The notes: a model not told the origin generated them from the sequence alone. Shown: positions 7,616 through 16,468, counted from the first letter of the stretch. The stretch is 64,000 nt of DNA from Streptomyces venezuelae (GCF_008642315.1 NZ_CP029192.1:6262001-6326000), one strand, 5' to 3'. Numbers and translations are program-made.

Positions 7616-9343
7616 ATGGCGACGACCACCACCCGCCCAGAGCAACCCGCCGCATCGGCGCACCTGTTGGGCGCCGCGACCCGCTACAGCGCGGCCCGCT
7701 GCACGGTCCTCGCCCTCTGCGCCGTCGCGGGCTCGGGCGCCGCCCTGCTCCTGCCGCTCACCATCGGCCGCGCCCTGGACGCCATCCTCACCGGCCACCT
7801 CACCGGCCGCGGCGACACCGACGCCACCCGCTGGATCCTCGCCTGCGCCGCACTGATCGGCGCCAGTGCCCTCCTCGACGCCCTCGACGGCGTCCTCACC
7901 GGCACCACCAACGCCCGCACCACGGCCTGGCTGCGCGGCCGCGTCGTCCGCCACGTACTCGCCGTCGGACCGCGCACCACCGCCCGCTTCGCCCCCGGCG
8001 ACCTCGTCGCACGCCTCATCGACAACGCGGCACACGCCGGCATCGCACCCGCCACCGCGGCCGCGCTCCTCGCCGCCCTGGTCACACCCGTCGGCGCCGT
8101 GGTCGCCCTCGCCCTCATCGACGGCTGGCTCGCCGTGGTGTTCGTCGTGGGGGCACCCGTCCTCTTCTTCCTTCTGCGTGCGTTCGTGCGCGTCTCTTCC
8201 GACTGCGTGGCCCGCTACCAGCAGGTCCAGGGCGACATCGCGGGCCGCCTCGGCGAGGCGATCGGCGGCGCGCGCACCATCGCCGCGGCGCACACCGAGG
8301 ACAAGGAGACGGCGCGGGTCCTGCGGACGCTGCCCGAACTCTCCCGCCAGGGGCACCGGATGTGGCGCGTCCAGGGCCGCTCCCAGGCGCAGGCCGTCGC
8401 CGTCGCGCCGCTCCTGCAGATCGCGGTCGCCGCGGTGGCGGGCCACCTCGTGCTCCAGGAGCGCATCAGCGTCGGCGACCTGCTGGCCGCATCCCGGTAT
8501 GCCGTGCTCGCCACGGGCGTCGGCATGCTCGTCGGCCAGCTGGGCGGCCTGGTCCGGGCGCGGGCCGCGGCACGGCGCCTGGGCGAGGTGCTCGCGGAAC
8601 CCGAGACGGCACACGGAACGGAACAACTACCCCCGATGGGCGGCCGGTTGGAGCTGCGCGGCGTACGGGCGAGCCGTGGCGGACGCGCCGTGCTCGACGG
8701 CGTCGACCTGACGGTCCCCGCGGGCTCCACGGTCGCCGTGGTCGGCCGCTCAGGTGCCGGAAAGTCCCTGCTCGCCGCAGTCGCGGGCCGCCTCGCCGAC
8801 CCCGACGAAGGGGACGTACGCCTCGACGGCGCGCCCTTGGACTCGCTCAGCCGCGAGGAGCTGCGCCGCGAGGTCGGCTATGCCTTCGAGCGGCCCGCGC
8901 TGCTCGGCGGCACCCTGGAGCACACCATCGGCTTCGGCGCCCCCCGCCCGGCACCCGAACGCGTCCGCGAGGCGGCCCGCGCCGCCCGCGCCGACTCCTT
9001 CATCACCCGCCTCCCCGAGGGCTACGCCACGCCCTGCGCCGAAGCGCCCCTCTCCGGAGGAGAGGCCCAACGCCTCGGCCTGGCGCGGGCGTTCGCACGC
9101 GGCGGCAGGCTCCTCATCCTCGACGACGCGATGTCCAGCCTGGACACGGTCACCGAGCACCACATCGCCGAGGCCCTGCTCCGCCACACCCCGCACCGCA
9201 GCCGCCTGATCATCGCCCACCGCGCGGCGACGGCGGCCCGCGCGGACACGGTGGCCTGGCTGCACGAGGGCCGGATCAGGGCGCTGGGCACCCATGCGGA
9301 ACTGTGGCAACGGGCTGAGTACCGGGAGGTGTTCGGCGCGTGA
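7616..9343 (+). CDS. ramA: ABC exporter, fused membrane and ATPase domains (RamA-like)
   Basis: A 575-residue half-transporter. Six transmembrane helices lie within residues 20-320 and the ATPase in the C-terminal part, with Walker A VVGRSGAGKSLL, signature LSGGEAQRLGLARA and Walker B LLILDDAMSSLD. The start MATTTTRP at 7616 was chosen because GACGGAGACC precedes it; an in-frame upstream codon at 7523 has no such site and lies inside the hairpin region. It overlaps ramB by four bases. With RamB it should form the heterodimer that exports the modified RamS peptide. Confidence 0.9.
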   Translation: MATTTTRPEQPAASAHLLGAATRYSAARCTVLALCAVAGSGAALLLPLTIGRALDAILTGHLTGRGDTDATRWILACAALIGASALLDALDGVLTGTTNARTTAWLRGRVVRHVLAVGPRTTARFAPGDLVARLIDNAAHAGIAPATAAALLAALVTPVGAVVALALIDGWLAVVFVVGAPVLFFLLRAFVRVSSDCVARYQQVQGDIAGRLGEAIGGARTIAAAHTEDKETARVLRTLPELSRQGHRMWRVQGRSQAQAVAVAPLLQIAVAAVAGHLVLQERISVGDLLAASRYAVLATGVGMLVGQLGGLVRARAAARRLGEVLAEPETAHGTEQLPPMGGRLELRGVRASRGGRAVLDGVDLTVPAGSTVAVVGRSGAGKSLLAAVAGRLADPDEGDVRLDGAPLDSLSREELRREVGYAFERPALLGGTLEHTIGFGAPRPAPERVREAARAARADSFITRLPEGYATPCAEAPLSGGEAQRLGLARAFARGGRLLILDDAMSSLDTVTEHHIAEALLRHTPHRSRLIIAHRAATAARADTVAWLHEGRIRALGTHAELWQRAEYREVFGA

Positions 9344-11355
9344 AGCGGTCTTCCCGGGCCACGTCGGCCGCACCGGGCCCCTACCGCAGGGGCGTCCGTT
9401 TCCTGTGGCGCAGGTGGCCGGTCGTGGTGCGGCTCGCGCTCTGGTCCGTCCTGGAGACCGGGCAGACGTTCCTCACCGGTTACGCCCTCGCGCACGCCCT
9501 GGACGACGGATTCCTCGACGGGCGCGAAGCGGTCGGTCTCGGCTGGCTGGGCGCGGCCGCGCTCGGCGTGCTGGTCGCCGCGTACGGCACGGGGCAGGTG
9601 TACCGCGCGGTCGCCGACCTCGTGGAACCGCTGCGGGACTCCCTGGTGCGGCAGGTCGTCGGGCGCGGGCTCCGGGAGGTGGACGGCGGCGCCGTGTCGC
9701 GGCTCACCCAGCAGGTGGAGATCGCCAGGGACACCTTCGCGGGCCTGGTGATGGTCTCCCGCTCCTTCGTCTTCACGGCCGCCGGCGCGCTGGTCGGACT
9801 GTTCTCGCTGGACCCGCTCCTGCTCCTGGTGGTCGCGCCGCCGCTGCTCGCCGGGATCGGCCTGTTCGTGGCCACGCTGCGCCCGCTGGCCCGCAGGCAG
9901 GAGGAGTTCCTGGTCGCGGACGAGGAGCTGGCGGGGCAACTGGGCGTCGTGGCACCGGGGTTGCGCGACGTGGCCGCGGCGGGCGCGGAGCGGGACGTGG
10001 CCCAGAGCCTGGACCGGGGCGTCGCCACGGAGTACGCGGCGGCCGGCGCCCTCGCCCGCTGGGGCATCCTGCGCACGGCGGCCCTGGCGGTCGGCGGCCA
10101 GCTCCCGCTGGTGCTGCTCCTGGCCGCGGGCCCCTGGCTCCTGGACAACGGGGTGACGCCGGGCGCGCTGGTGGGCGCCCTCGCGTACGTCACACAGGCC
10201 CTGCTGCCCGCCCTCCACAACCTGGTGCACGGCCTGGGCGCGAGCGGCTCCCGCCTGGCGATCGTCCTGCGGCGCCTGATCTGGGACGCGCCCGAGGAGC
10301 CCGCCGCGCCGCCCGCGGACGGGACGCGCGAGCACGAGACCCCCGTGGACGGGACGCGCCAGCACGTACCCCCCGAGGACGGGTCCCGCGAGCGCCGGAT
10401 GCCCGCCTCGGCCTCGGCCTTCGCCGCCTCCGACCCGCCCGCCCTCCGCCTCACCGCCCTCACCTTCGCCTACGGGCCCCACGCGGAACCCGTCCTCAAG
10501 GATCTTGAGCTCACCGTCGCCCGGGGCGAGCACCTCGCCGTCGTCGGGCCCAGCGGCATCGGCAAGTCCACCATGGCCGGAATCGTCGCGGGGCTGCTCG
10601 AACCGGACGCGGGGGACGTACGCGTCGACGGGCGTTCCGTGCGCGGAACGGGGGCCGTGGGACGGCGCGTCCTCATCCCGCAGGAGGCGTACGTCTTCAC
10701 CGGGACGCTGCGCGACAACCTGCGCTACCTCCGGGAGGGCCCCGTCCCGGAGCCGGAGATGCTCGCCGCCGCCGAGGCCATCGGTCTGGCCCCGCTCGTC
10801 GAGCGGCTCGGCGGCCCGGACGCCGCGCTGGTACCGGCCGAACTGTCGGCGGGGGAGCGTCAGCTGATCGCGCTGACCCGCGCCTACCTGTCGTGCGCTC
10901 CGCTCGCGATCCTCGACGAGGCGACCTGTCATCTCGACCCGGTCGCGGAGTCCCGCGCCGAGCGCGCGTTCGCTGCGCGCCCGGGCGGCACCCTGGTGGT
11001 CATCGCCCACCGCATCAGCTCGGCCCGCCGTGCCGACCGCGTCCTGGTGATGGACGGGACGCATGCCCTGTGCGGTCGGCACGACGAGCTGATGGAACGT
11101 TCCCCTCTCTACCGGGACCTCAATGGAGCGGGCGAGTGGGGTCCGGTCCCCGAGTCGCTCCCCGAGAAGTCGGCCCCCGAGAAGGAATCCGTCGCGTCAC
11201 ACCCACCCCTCTCCCTGCGATATCCGGATCGCGTCGATCCTGTTCCGCGCCCCGGTCTTCCGGGTTATCGCGGCCATGTAGTTGCGCACCGTTCCGTTGG
11301 ACAGGTGGAGGCTGTTGGCGATCTCGGCGACCGACGCGCCCCCGGCGGCGAGTGA
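9340..11355 (+). CDS. ramB: ABC exporter, fused membrane and ATPase domains (RamB-like)
   Basis: A 671-residue partner of RamA starting with GTG in the GTGA overlap. Membrane domain about 20-320, then a charged low-complexity linker with three repeats around DGTRE(H/R) (about 325-355). The ATPase has Walker A VVGPSGIGKSTM, signature LSAGERQLIALTRA and Walker B LAILDEATCHLD. The reading frame does not close after the ATPase domain. The last 53 codons (from 11197) run antisense through the 3' end of ramR, giving an unusually long convergent overlap of 159 bp. Those residues show no domain. Confidence 0.88.
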   Translation: MKRSSRATSAAPGPYRRGVRFLWRRWPVVVRLALWSVLETGQTFLTGYALAHALDDGFLDGREAVGLGWLGAAALGVLVAAYGTGQVYRAVADLVEPLRDSLVRQVVGRGLREVDGGAVSRLTQQVEIARDTFAGLVMVSRSFVFTAAGALVGLFSLDPLLLLVVAPPLLAGIGLFVATLRPLARRQEEFLVADEELAGQLGVVAPGLRDVAAAGAERDVAQSLDRGVATEYAAAGALARWGILRTAALAVGGQLPLVLLLAAGPWLLDNGVTPGALVGALAYVTQALLPALHNLVHGLGASGSRLAIVLRRLIWDAPEEPAAPPADGTREHETPVDGTRQHVPPEDGSRERRMPASASAFAASDPPALRLTALTFAYGPHAEPVLKDLELTVARGEHLAVVGPSGIGKSTMAGIVAGLLEPDAGDVRVDGRSVRGTGAVGRRVLIPQEAYVFTGTLRDNLRYLREGPVPEPEMLAAAEAIGLAPLVERLGGPDAALVPAELSAGERQLIALTRAYLSCAPLAILDEATCHLDPVAESRAERAFAARPGGTLVVIAHRISSARRADRVLVMDGTHALCGRHDELMERSPLYRDLNGAGEWGPVPESLPEKSAPEKESVASHPPLSLRYPDRVDPVPRPGLPGYRGHVVAHRSVGQVEAVGDLGDRRAPGGE

Positions 11356-11805
11356 GAGCACGCTCAACTCGCGCCGGGTGAGCGGCATCTGCGCCGCCTT
11401 GAGGAAGCCGAAGCCCAGTGACTCGTCGACGAACCGCTGGCCCGCCGCCACCTGTCTGATCCCCGCGAGCAGCCGTTCCGGCGGGCTCGCCTTGTTCACA
11501 TAGCCGAGTGCGTCCGCCTCCGCCGCCCGCCGCAGCTGGCCGGGGCGGTTGGCGGTGGCGAGCACGAGGACCCGGCACCCTCTTCCCAACGCGGACGGCC
11601 CGGTGAGTTCGCCGAGCGGAGCCATGGCGTAGGTGGCCTCGTCGTCGAGGTCCACCACGCATAAGTCCGGTCGTACGTTCCGTTGCCGCCCGCGCGCGTG
11701 GGACCACGGCGAGTGGAACACCTCCAGATCCGGCTCGCGGGCTAGTTGCTCCGCCAAAGCCATTCGCAACAGACAGGCGTCGTGCACGAGTAGAACCCGG
11801 ATCAC
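11197..11805 (-). CDS. ramR: Response-regulator-like LuxR/NarL activator (RamR-like), contains a TTA codon
   Basis: A 202-residue regulator. The receiver domain (about 1-120) lacks the full acidic pocket (VHD instead of DD) but keeps CVVDLD and the conserved Lys in YVNKA. The C-terminal LuxR helix-turn-helix (about 140-200) includes LTRRELSVLSLAAGG and SVAEIANSLHLSNGTVRNY. The GTG start was chosen because GGAGGGG lies seven bases upstream; in-frame starts at 11862 and 11922 lack such a site. Codon 48 (Leu in PDLCVVD, bases 11662-11664) is TTA, so translation should depend on the bldA tRNA. It is expected to activate ramCSAB, and no histidine kinase is linked. Confidence 0.9.
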   Translation of the reverse strand: MIRVLLVHDACLLRMALAEQLAREPDLEVFHSPWSHARGRQRNVRPDLCVVDLDDEATYAMAPLGELTGPSALGRGCRVLVLATANRPGQLRRAAEADALGYVNKASPPERLLAGIRQVAAGQRFVDESLGFGFLKAAQMPLTRRELSVLSLAAGGASVAEIANSLHLSNGTVRNYMAAITRKTGARNRIDAIRISQGEGWV

Positions 11806-12096
11806 GCTCTGCCCCTCCAGCTCCCCGCGCCGGTTGCTCCGTTCAAGCACGCTGACATTCATAGCGGTGAGTACCCCGGTCGTGACGCGGAGAACTGGCC
11901 AAGGGGAAGGGCGGGGGCGCATTTGCCATACGATTGTGCGCCCCCCGTGCGTCGATCAGGTGACGGACGGCTTATGGGCACGGCGGCGCCGACAGGCTAT
12001 GTGAGGAACCCCGCTGTCAGGCTATGGGCAAGGCTCTGCCGACAGGTTATGGGCAAGGCTTCGCTGTCCGCCATGGGTACGAGTGTGAAAGTCCGG
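11806..12096. other. ramR leader and repeat-bearing spacer
   Basis: A 291-bp gap between the ramR start and the end of kstR. It holds the ramR promoter region and four 25-bp tandem repeats (listed separately). No convincing gene is seen here. Confidence 0.7.
11973..12072. repeat. Four imperfect 25-bp tandem repeats
   Basis: Units at 11973-11997, 11998-12022, 12023-12047 and 12048-12072 each begin TATGGG (or TATGTG). Each ends with a block that alternates between GCCGACAGG and GCTGTCAGG. The third and fourth share TATGGGCAAGGCT. They lie just after the end of kstR and upstream of ramR. Confidence 0.85.
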
Positions 12097-12717
12097 TTAC
12101 GCGCCGGTCTCCGCCGTCAGATCGATGAGACGGCACACCGTCTCGATGTCGATCTTCACCTGGGCGATGGAGGCGCGGCCCGACAGCCAGGTGATCAGAG
12201 CCGAGTGCCAGGTGTGCTCGATGACCCGCACCGCGGACAGCTGCTGCGGGGTCGGCGTCTCCTCCAGGCCCATCGCGTCCAGGATGATCGCCGTCGTCAG
12301 CCGCGACACTGTGTCGACCTCGGGGCTCACGGACCGGTCGGCGAAGGTCAGCGCCCGTACCATCGCGTCCGCCAGATGCGGCTCGCGCTGCAGCGCGCGG
12401 AAGGCCCGCATCAGCGTCTCCGCGACCCGCTCGGCGGGCGTCTCGCCGGCAGGCGGACGCTTCCGGATCGTCGTGTGCATGTGCTGCAGCTGGTCCTGCA
12501 TCGTGGCGACCAGCAGATGGACCTTGGAGGGGAAGTAGCGGTAGAGCGTGCCGAGCGCCACGCCCGCGGCCTCGGCGACCTCCCGCATCTGCACGGCGTC
12601 GAAGCCGCCCCGGCTGGCCAGTTGCGCGCTGGCGTGCAGGATGCGGCGGCGGCGCGCCTCCTGGCGCTCGGTGAGGGCAGGCGCCGCAGGGTTCGCCGCC
12701 TTGGCTTCCGCTGTCAT
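12097..12717 (-). CDS. kstR: TetR-family repressor, KstR-like
   Basis: A 206-residue TetR protein. The N-terminal DNA-binding region carries TERQEARRRRILHASAQLA, then GGFDAVQMREVAEAAGVALG and TLYRYFPSKVHLLVATM. This closely resembles mycobacterial KstR (from memory: GGYEAVQMRAVADRADVAVG, TLYRYFPSKVHLLVSAL). Similarity continues into the ligand domain (LADAMVRALTFAD, EVDTVSRL, VWLS-like HTWHSALITWLSGRAS). KstR represses cholesterol-uptake and degradation genes and is released by a steroid-CoA intermediate. A matching operator lies upstream of this gene and others lie before three catabolic operons in the window, which supports the assignment strongly. Confidence 0.88.
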   Translation of the reverse strand: MTAEAKAANPAAPALTERQEARRRRILHASAQLASRGGFDAVQMREVAEAAGVALGTLYRYFPSKVHLLVATMQDQLQHMHTTIRKRPPAGETPAERVAETLMRAFRALQREPHLADAMVRALTFADRSVSPEVDTVSRLTTAIILDAMGLEETPTPQQLSAVRVIEHTWHSALITWLSGRASIAQVKIDIETVCRLIDLTAETGA

Positions 12718-12862
12718 GTCGATGCCCCTCCGCTACGCCTCGCGAGATCGCACAGCATGGCAGGGAGCCCGTCGTGGCGCGAATCACCTGATCCGGGCCT
12801 TACACCTCGCCTACCTGCCGGTAGATTCAAAGCTCGTTCAGCGATCATTCAGCGATCCAGTC

Positions 12863-12876
12863 TGAAACTTGTTCTA
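12863..12876. promoter_or_regulatory. KstR-type operator between kstR and the glycosyltransferase operon
   Basis: TGAAACTTGTTCTA fits TNNAACNNGTTNNA at all fixed positions. It is 146 bp from the kstR start and 56 bp from the start of the divergent glycosyltransferase gene, so it could serve autoregulation, the divergent operon, or both. Confidence 0.75.
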
Positions 12877-12931
12877 GATTACCGTCCCGGCGTAACCTCG
12901 CGGAGAACTGCAGGGAGAAGGGGGCCCGAGA

Positions 12932-14344
12932 GTGACCGCTGAGGCCATGGAGGCACGCCCCCGAAAGGGCTCCGGCGTCGACGGCGAGCGCCCGTTGCGC
13001 ATCGCCCTCCTCACGTACAAGGGGAACCCGTTCTGCGGGGGCCAAGGTGTCTACGTACGTCACCTCTCCCGCGAACTCGCCCGGCTCGGCCACAGCGTCG
13101 AAGTGATCGGCGCGCAGCCCTACCCCGTCCTGGACGAGGGCGAGGACCTCACCGGCCTCAAGCTCACCGAGCTCCCCAGCCTGGACCTCTACCGCTCGCC
13201 GGACCCTTTCCGCACGCCCAAACGCGACGAGTACCGCGACTGGGTCGACGCCCTCGAAGTGGCGACGATGTGGACCGGCGGCTTCCCCGAGCCCGCCACG
13301 TTCAGCCTGCGCGCCCGGCGGCACCTGCGCGCCCGGCGCGGCGAGTTCGACGTCGTGCACGACAACCAGACGCTCGGGTACGGCCTCCTCGGCGACCTCG
13401 GCGCGCCCCTGGTCACCACGATCCACCACCCCATCACCGTCGACCGGCAGCTGGAGCTGGACGCCGCGCCCGACTGGAAGCGCCGCGCCTCCGTCCGCCG
13501 GTGGTACGCGTTCACGCGCATGCAGAAGCGTGTCGCGCGCCGCCTCCCCTCGGTCCTCACCGTCTCCGGCACGTCCCGGCAGGAGATCGTCGACCACCTC
13601 GGCGTCCGCCAGGACCGCATCGAGGTCGTCCACATCGGCGCCGACACCGGCCTCTTCTCACCGGACCCCGCCGTCCCCGAAGTGCCCGGCAGGATCGTCA
13701 CCACCTCCAGCGCCGACGTGCCCCTCAAGGGCCTGATCCACCTCGTCGAGGCGCTCGCCAAGGTCCGCGCCGACCACCCCGGCGCCCATCTCGTCGTCGT
13801 CGGCAAGCGCGCCGAGGACGGCCCCGTCGCCAAGGCCATCGAGCGCCACGGCCTCGAAGGCGCCGTCGAGTTCGTCAAGGGCATCACCGACGCCGAGCTC
13901 GTCGACCTCGTCCGCTCGGCGCAGGTCGCCTGCGTCCCCTCGCTGTACGAGGGGTTCTCGCTCCCCGCGGCGGAGGCGATGGCCACCGGCACCCCGCTCC
14001 TCGCCACCACCGGCGGCGCGATCCCGGAGGTCGCGGGCCCCGACGGGGAGACCTGCCTCGCCGTGCCGCCGGGCGACGCGGGCGCGCTGGCGCACGGCCT
14101 GAACCGGCTGCTCGGCGACGCCGACCTGCGGGCCAGGCTCGGCGCCGCGGGCCGCGAACGCGTCCTCGCCAAGTTCACCTGGGCCCGCGCCGCCCAGGGC
14201 ACGGCGGAGCTGTACCGCGCGGCGATCGAACGCTCCGCGGGACGTGGCGCCGCCCGGGCGGTCGCCCGCGGCCACGCCCTTCCCGCGGCCGAGGCCGCCC
14301 CCGAAGTTGCAGGACCTCACCACGAAAGCAGGGCCACGTGCTGA
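12932..14344 (+). CDS. Glycosyltransferase family 4
   Basis: A 470-residue GT-B fold enzyme with a GTG start. The N-terminal Rossmann half has the acceptor-side glycine motif GGQGVYVRHLSREL (about residue 36). The C-terminal donor-binding half has VVHIGADTGLFSP, then SLYEGFSLPAAEAMATG with the EGFSLPAAEA motif typical of GT4. No transmembrane segment, so a cytosolic enzyme. First gene of a tight three-gene operon: its stop overlaps the methyltransferase start by seven bases. The KstR-type box upstream hints at sterol or lipid linkage, but the acceptor is unknown. Confidence 0.9.
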   Translation: MTAEAMEARPRKGSGVDGERPLRIALLTYKGNPFCGGQGVYVRHLSRELARLGHSVEVIGAQPYPVLDEGEDLTGLKLTELPSLDLYRSPDPFRTPKRDEYRDWVDALEVATMWTGGFPEPATFSLRARRHLRARRGEFDVVHDNQTLGYGLLGDLGAPLVTTIHHPITVDRQLELDAAPDWKRRASVRRWYAFTRMQKRVARRLPSVLTVSGTSRQEIVDHLGVRQDRIEVVHIGADTGLFSPDPAVPEVPGRIVTTSSADVPLKGLIHLVEALAKVRADHPGAHLVVVGKRAEDGPVAKAIERHGLEGAVEFVKGITDAELVDLVRSAQVACVPSLYEGFSLPAAEAMATGTPLLATTGGAIPEVAGPDGETCLAVPPGDAGALAHGLNRLLGDADLRARLGAAGRERVLAKFTWARAAQGTAELYRAAIERSAGRGAARAVARGHALPAAEAAPEVAGPHHESRATC

Positions 14345-15102
14345 CCGTCGACTTCACCCGCTTCCCGCTCGCCGCAGGCGACCGCGTCCTCGACCTCGGC
14401 TGCGGCGCGGGCCGGCACGCCTTCGAGTGCTACCGGCGCGGCGCGCAGGTCGTGGCCCTCGACCAGAACGCCGAGGAGATCCGCGAGGTCGCCAAGTGGT
14501 TCGCCGCGATGAAGGAGGCCGGTGAGGCGCCCGCGGGGGCGACGGCGACCGCGATGGAGGGCGACGCGCTCAACCTGCCCTTCCCCGACGCGTCGTTCGA
14601 CGTCGTCATCATCTCCGAGGTCATGGAGCACATCCCCGACGACAAGGGCGTGCTCGCCGAGATGGTGCGGGTCCTCAAGCCGGGCGGCCGCATAGCGGTG
14701 ACGGTCCCGCGCTACGGCCCGGAGAAGGTCTGCTGGGCCCTCTCCGACGCCTACCACGAGGTCGAGGGCGGTCACATCCGCATCTACAAGGCCGACGAAC
14801 TCCTCGAAAGGATGCGGGAGTCGGGCCTCAAGCCCTACGGCACGCACCACGCGCACGCGCTGCACGCGCCGTACTGGTGGCTGAAGTGCGCGTTCGGCGT
14901 CGACAACGACAAGGCGCTGCCCGTGCGGGCGTACCACAAGCTGCTCGTCTGGGACATCATGAAGAAGCCCCTCGCGACGCGCGTCGCCGAGCAGCTGCTC
15001 AACCCCGTCGTCGGCAAGAGCTTCGTGGCGTACGCGACCAAACCGCACCTCCCGAAGGCCACCGCCGAAGCCGACGTCGACGCCGCGGCGGCCGCCAAGT
15101 GA
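14338..15102 (+). CDS. Class I SAM-dependent methyltransferase
   Basis: A 254-residue methyltransferase. Motif I VLDLGCGAGRHAFEC, motif II VVALDQNAEEI, then MEGDALNLPFPDASFDVVII and RVLKPGGRIAVTVP define the SAM-binding fold. The C-terminal half (HAHALHAPYWWLKCAFG, LLVWDIMKKP) is hydrophobic and resembles sugar or lipid O-methyltransferases of the UbiE/Methyltransf_11 group. The GTG at 14338 was chosen; it overlaps the glycosyltransferase stop. The next gene overlaps its stop by four bases. Confidence 0.88.
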   Translation: MLTVDFTRFPLAAGDRVLDLGCGAGRHAFECYRRGAQVVALDQNAEEIREVAKWFAAMKEAGEAPAGATATAMEGDALNLPFPDASFDVVIISEVMEHIPDDKGVLAEMVRVLKPGGRIAVTVPRYGPEKVCWALSDAYHEVEGGHIRIYKADELLERMRESGLKPYGTHHAHALHAPYWWLKCAFGVDNDKALPVRAYHKLLVWDIMKKPLATRVAEQLLNPVVGKSFVAYATKPHLPKATAEADVDAAAAAK

Positions 15103-16181
15103 CGAGCCCGGAGCGGACCGAACACCTCGTCCTGCCCGGCGTCCTGACGGCCGATCAGGCCATGACGACGGTACGCGGCATCCTCGCCGCGCAGCGCGAG
15201 CACGGCGCCATCCCGTGGTTCCGCGGCCACCACCTCGACCCGTGGGACCACACCGAGGCCGCGATGGCGCTGGACGCGGCGGGCGAGCACGCGGCCGCCG
15301 AGCGCGCCTACGACTGGCTGGCACGCCACCAGAACCCGGACGGCTCCTGGTACGCGGCGTACGCCGACGGGGACCCGCACGACGTCACCGACCGCGGCCG
15401 CGAGACCAACTTCTGCGCCTACCTCGCCGTCGGCGTCTGGCACCACTACCTCTCCACCGGCGACGAGGCGTTCCTCGACCGCATGTGGCCCGCCGTGGTC
15501 GCCGCCGTCGAGTTCGTGCTCGCACTCCAGCAGCCCGGCGGGCAGATCGGCTGGAAGCGGGAGCCGGACGGCACACCGGTGACCGACGCGCTCCTCACCG
15601 GCTCGTCCTCGATCCACCAGGCGCTGCGCTGTGCCCTCGCCATCGCCGAGCAGCGCGAAGAGCCGCAGCCCGACTGGGAGTTGGCAGCGGGCGCCCTCGC
15701 GCACGCGATCCGCCACCACCCCGAGCGGTTCCTCGACAAGGACCGCTACTCGATGGACTGGTACTACCCGGTCCTGGGCGGCGCGGTGACCGGCGTGGCC
15801 GCCAAGTCCCGCATAGAGGAGGGCTGGGACCGCTTCGTCGTCCCCGGCCTCGGGGTGCGCTGCGTCGTGCCCAACCCGTGGGTCACCGGCGGCGAGAGCG
15901 CCGAACTCGCCCTCGCCCTCTGGGTGATAGGCGAGTCCGACCGCGCCCTGGAGGTCCTCCAGTCCATCCAGCACCTGCGCGACCCGGAGTCGGGCCTGTA
16001 CTGGACGGGCTACGTCTTCGACGACGAGACGGTCTGGCCCGAGGAACTCACCACCTGGACGGCGGGTTCGCTCCTCCTGGCCGTGGCGGCACTGGGCGGC
16101 GACGAGGCGACCTGCGCGGTCTTCTCGGGCGACCACCTGCCGCTCGGCCTGGACCCGGAGTGCTGCGAACCGCCTCAGTAG
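15099..16181 (+). CDS. Terpene-cyclase/prenyltransferase-fold protein
   Basis: A 360-residue protein with alpha/alpha-barrel repeats: GAIPWFRGHHLDPWDHTEAA, WLARHQNPDGSWYAAY, ALQQPGGQIGWKREPDG and LRDPESGLYWTGY. No DxDD cyclase motif is visible, so a squalene-hopene-type cyclisation is not supported; glycoside-hydrolase-like or lipid-binding roles remain possible. The GTG start overlaps the methyltransferase stop (GTGA). It ends by overlapping the convergent membrane-protein gene by seven bases. The three-gene set is probably one pathway acting on a lipid or sterol acceptor. Confidence 0.8.
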   Translation: MTSPERTEHLVLPGVLTADQAMTTVRGILAAQREHGAIPWFRGHHLDPWDHTEAAMALDAAGEHAAAERAYDWLARHQNPDGSWYAAYADGDPHDVTDRGRETNFCAYLAVGVWHHYLSTGDEAFLDRMWPAVVAAVEFVLALQQPGGQIGWKREPDGTPVTDALLTGSSSIHQALRCALAIAEQREEPQPDWELAAGALAHAIRHHPERFLDKDRYSMDWYYPVLGGAVTGVAAKSRIEEGWDRFVVPGLGVRCVVPNPWVTGGESAELALALWVIGESDRALEVLQSIQHLRDPESGLYWTGYVFDDETVWPEELTTWTAGSLLLAVAALGGDEATCAVFSGDHLPLGLDPECCEPPQ

Positions 16182-16468
16182 CGGCGCAGACGGCCTGCCA
16201 GCGCGTGGCCCACCAGGAGGTAGACCACCGCGGCGAGGCCGTAGCCCGCCACGACGCGCGCCCAGTCCTCGTCGAACGTGAAGAGATCGTGGGACCAGCC
16301 GGCCAGCCAGCGGGCCACGTCGTGGATGAACTGGACGAGGTCGTTGGCGCGGTTCGCGTCCAGCAGGTACATCAGGATCCACAGGCCGAGGATCGCGGCC
16401 ATGACGTCGGCGACGATGACGATGACTCGCGCCGCAGTGCTGCTGTGGGAGTTCCGCGTGGGAGACAT
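16175..16468 (-). CDS. Small membrane protein, unknown function
   Basis: A 97-residue protein with two predicted membrane helices: one in ARVIVIVADVMAAILGLWIL and one near VVAGYGLAAVVYLLVGH. The segment between them is amphipathic. The start MSPTRNSHSS was preferred over a codon 48 bases upstream because the longer version adds a Pro/Arg-rich tail with no ribosome-binding site, but the site before 16468 is also weak. Not recognised as a named family. Confidence 0.65.
   Translation of the reverse strand: MSPTRNSHSSTAARVIVIVADVMAAILGLWILMYLLDANRANDLVQFIHDVARWLAGWSHDLFTFDEDWARVVAGYGLAAVVYLLVGHALAGRLRRY

Noticed and set aside
11806..11922. Longer ramR starting at 11922 or 11862
   Set aside because: No ribosome-binding site there, while GTG 11805 has GGAGGGG at seven bases and gives the normal receiver start.
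15099..16181. Squalene-hopene cyclase
   Set aside because: Too short and no DxDD motif or QW repeat set; only the general alpha/alpha-barrel fold is supported.
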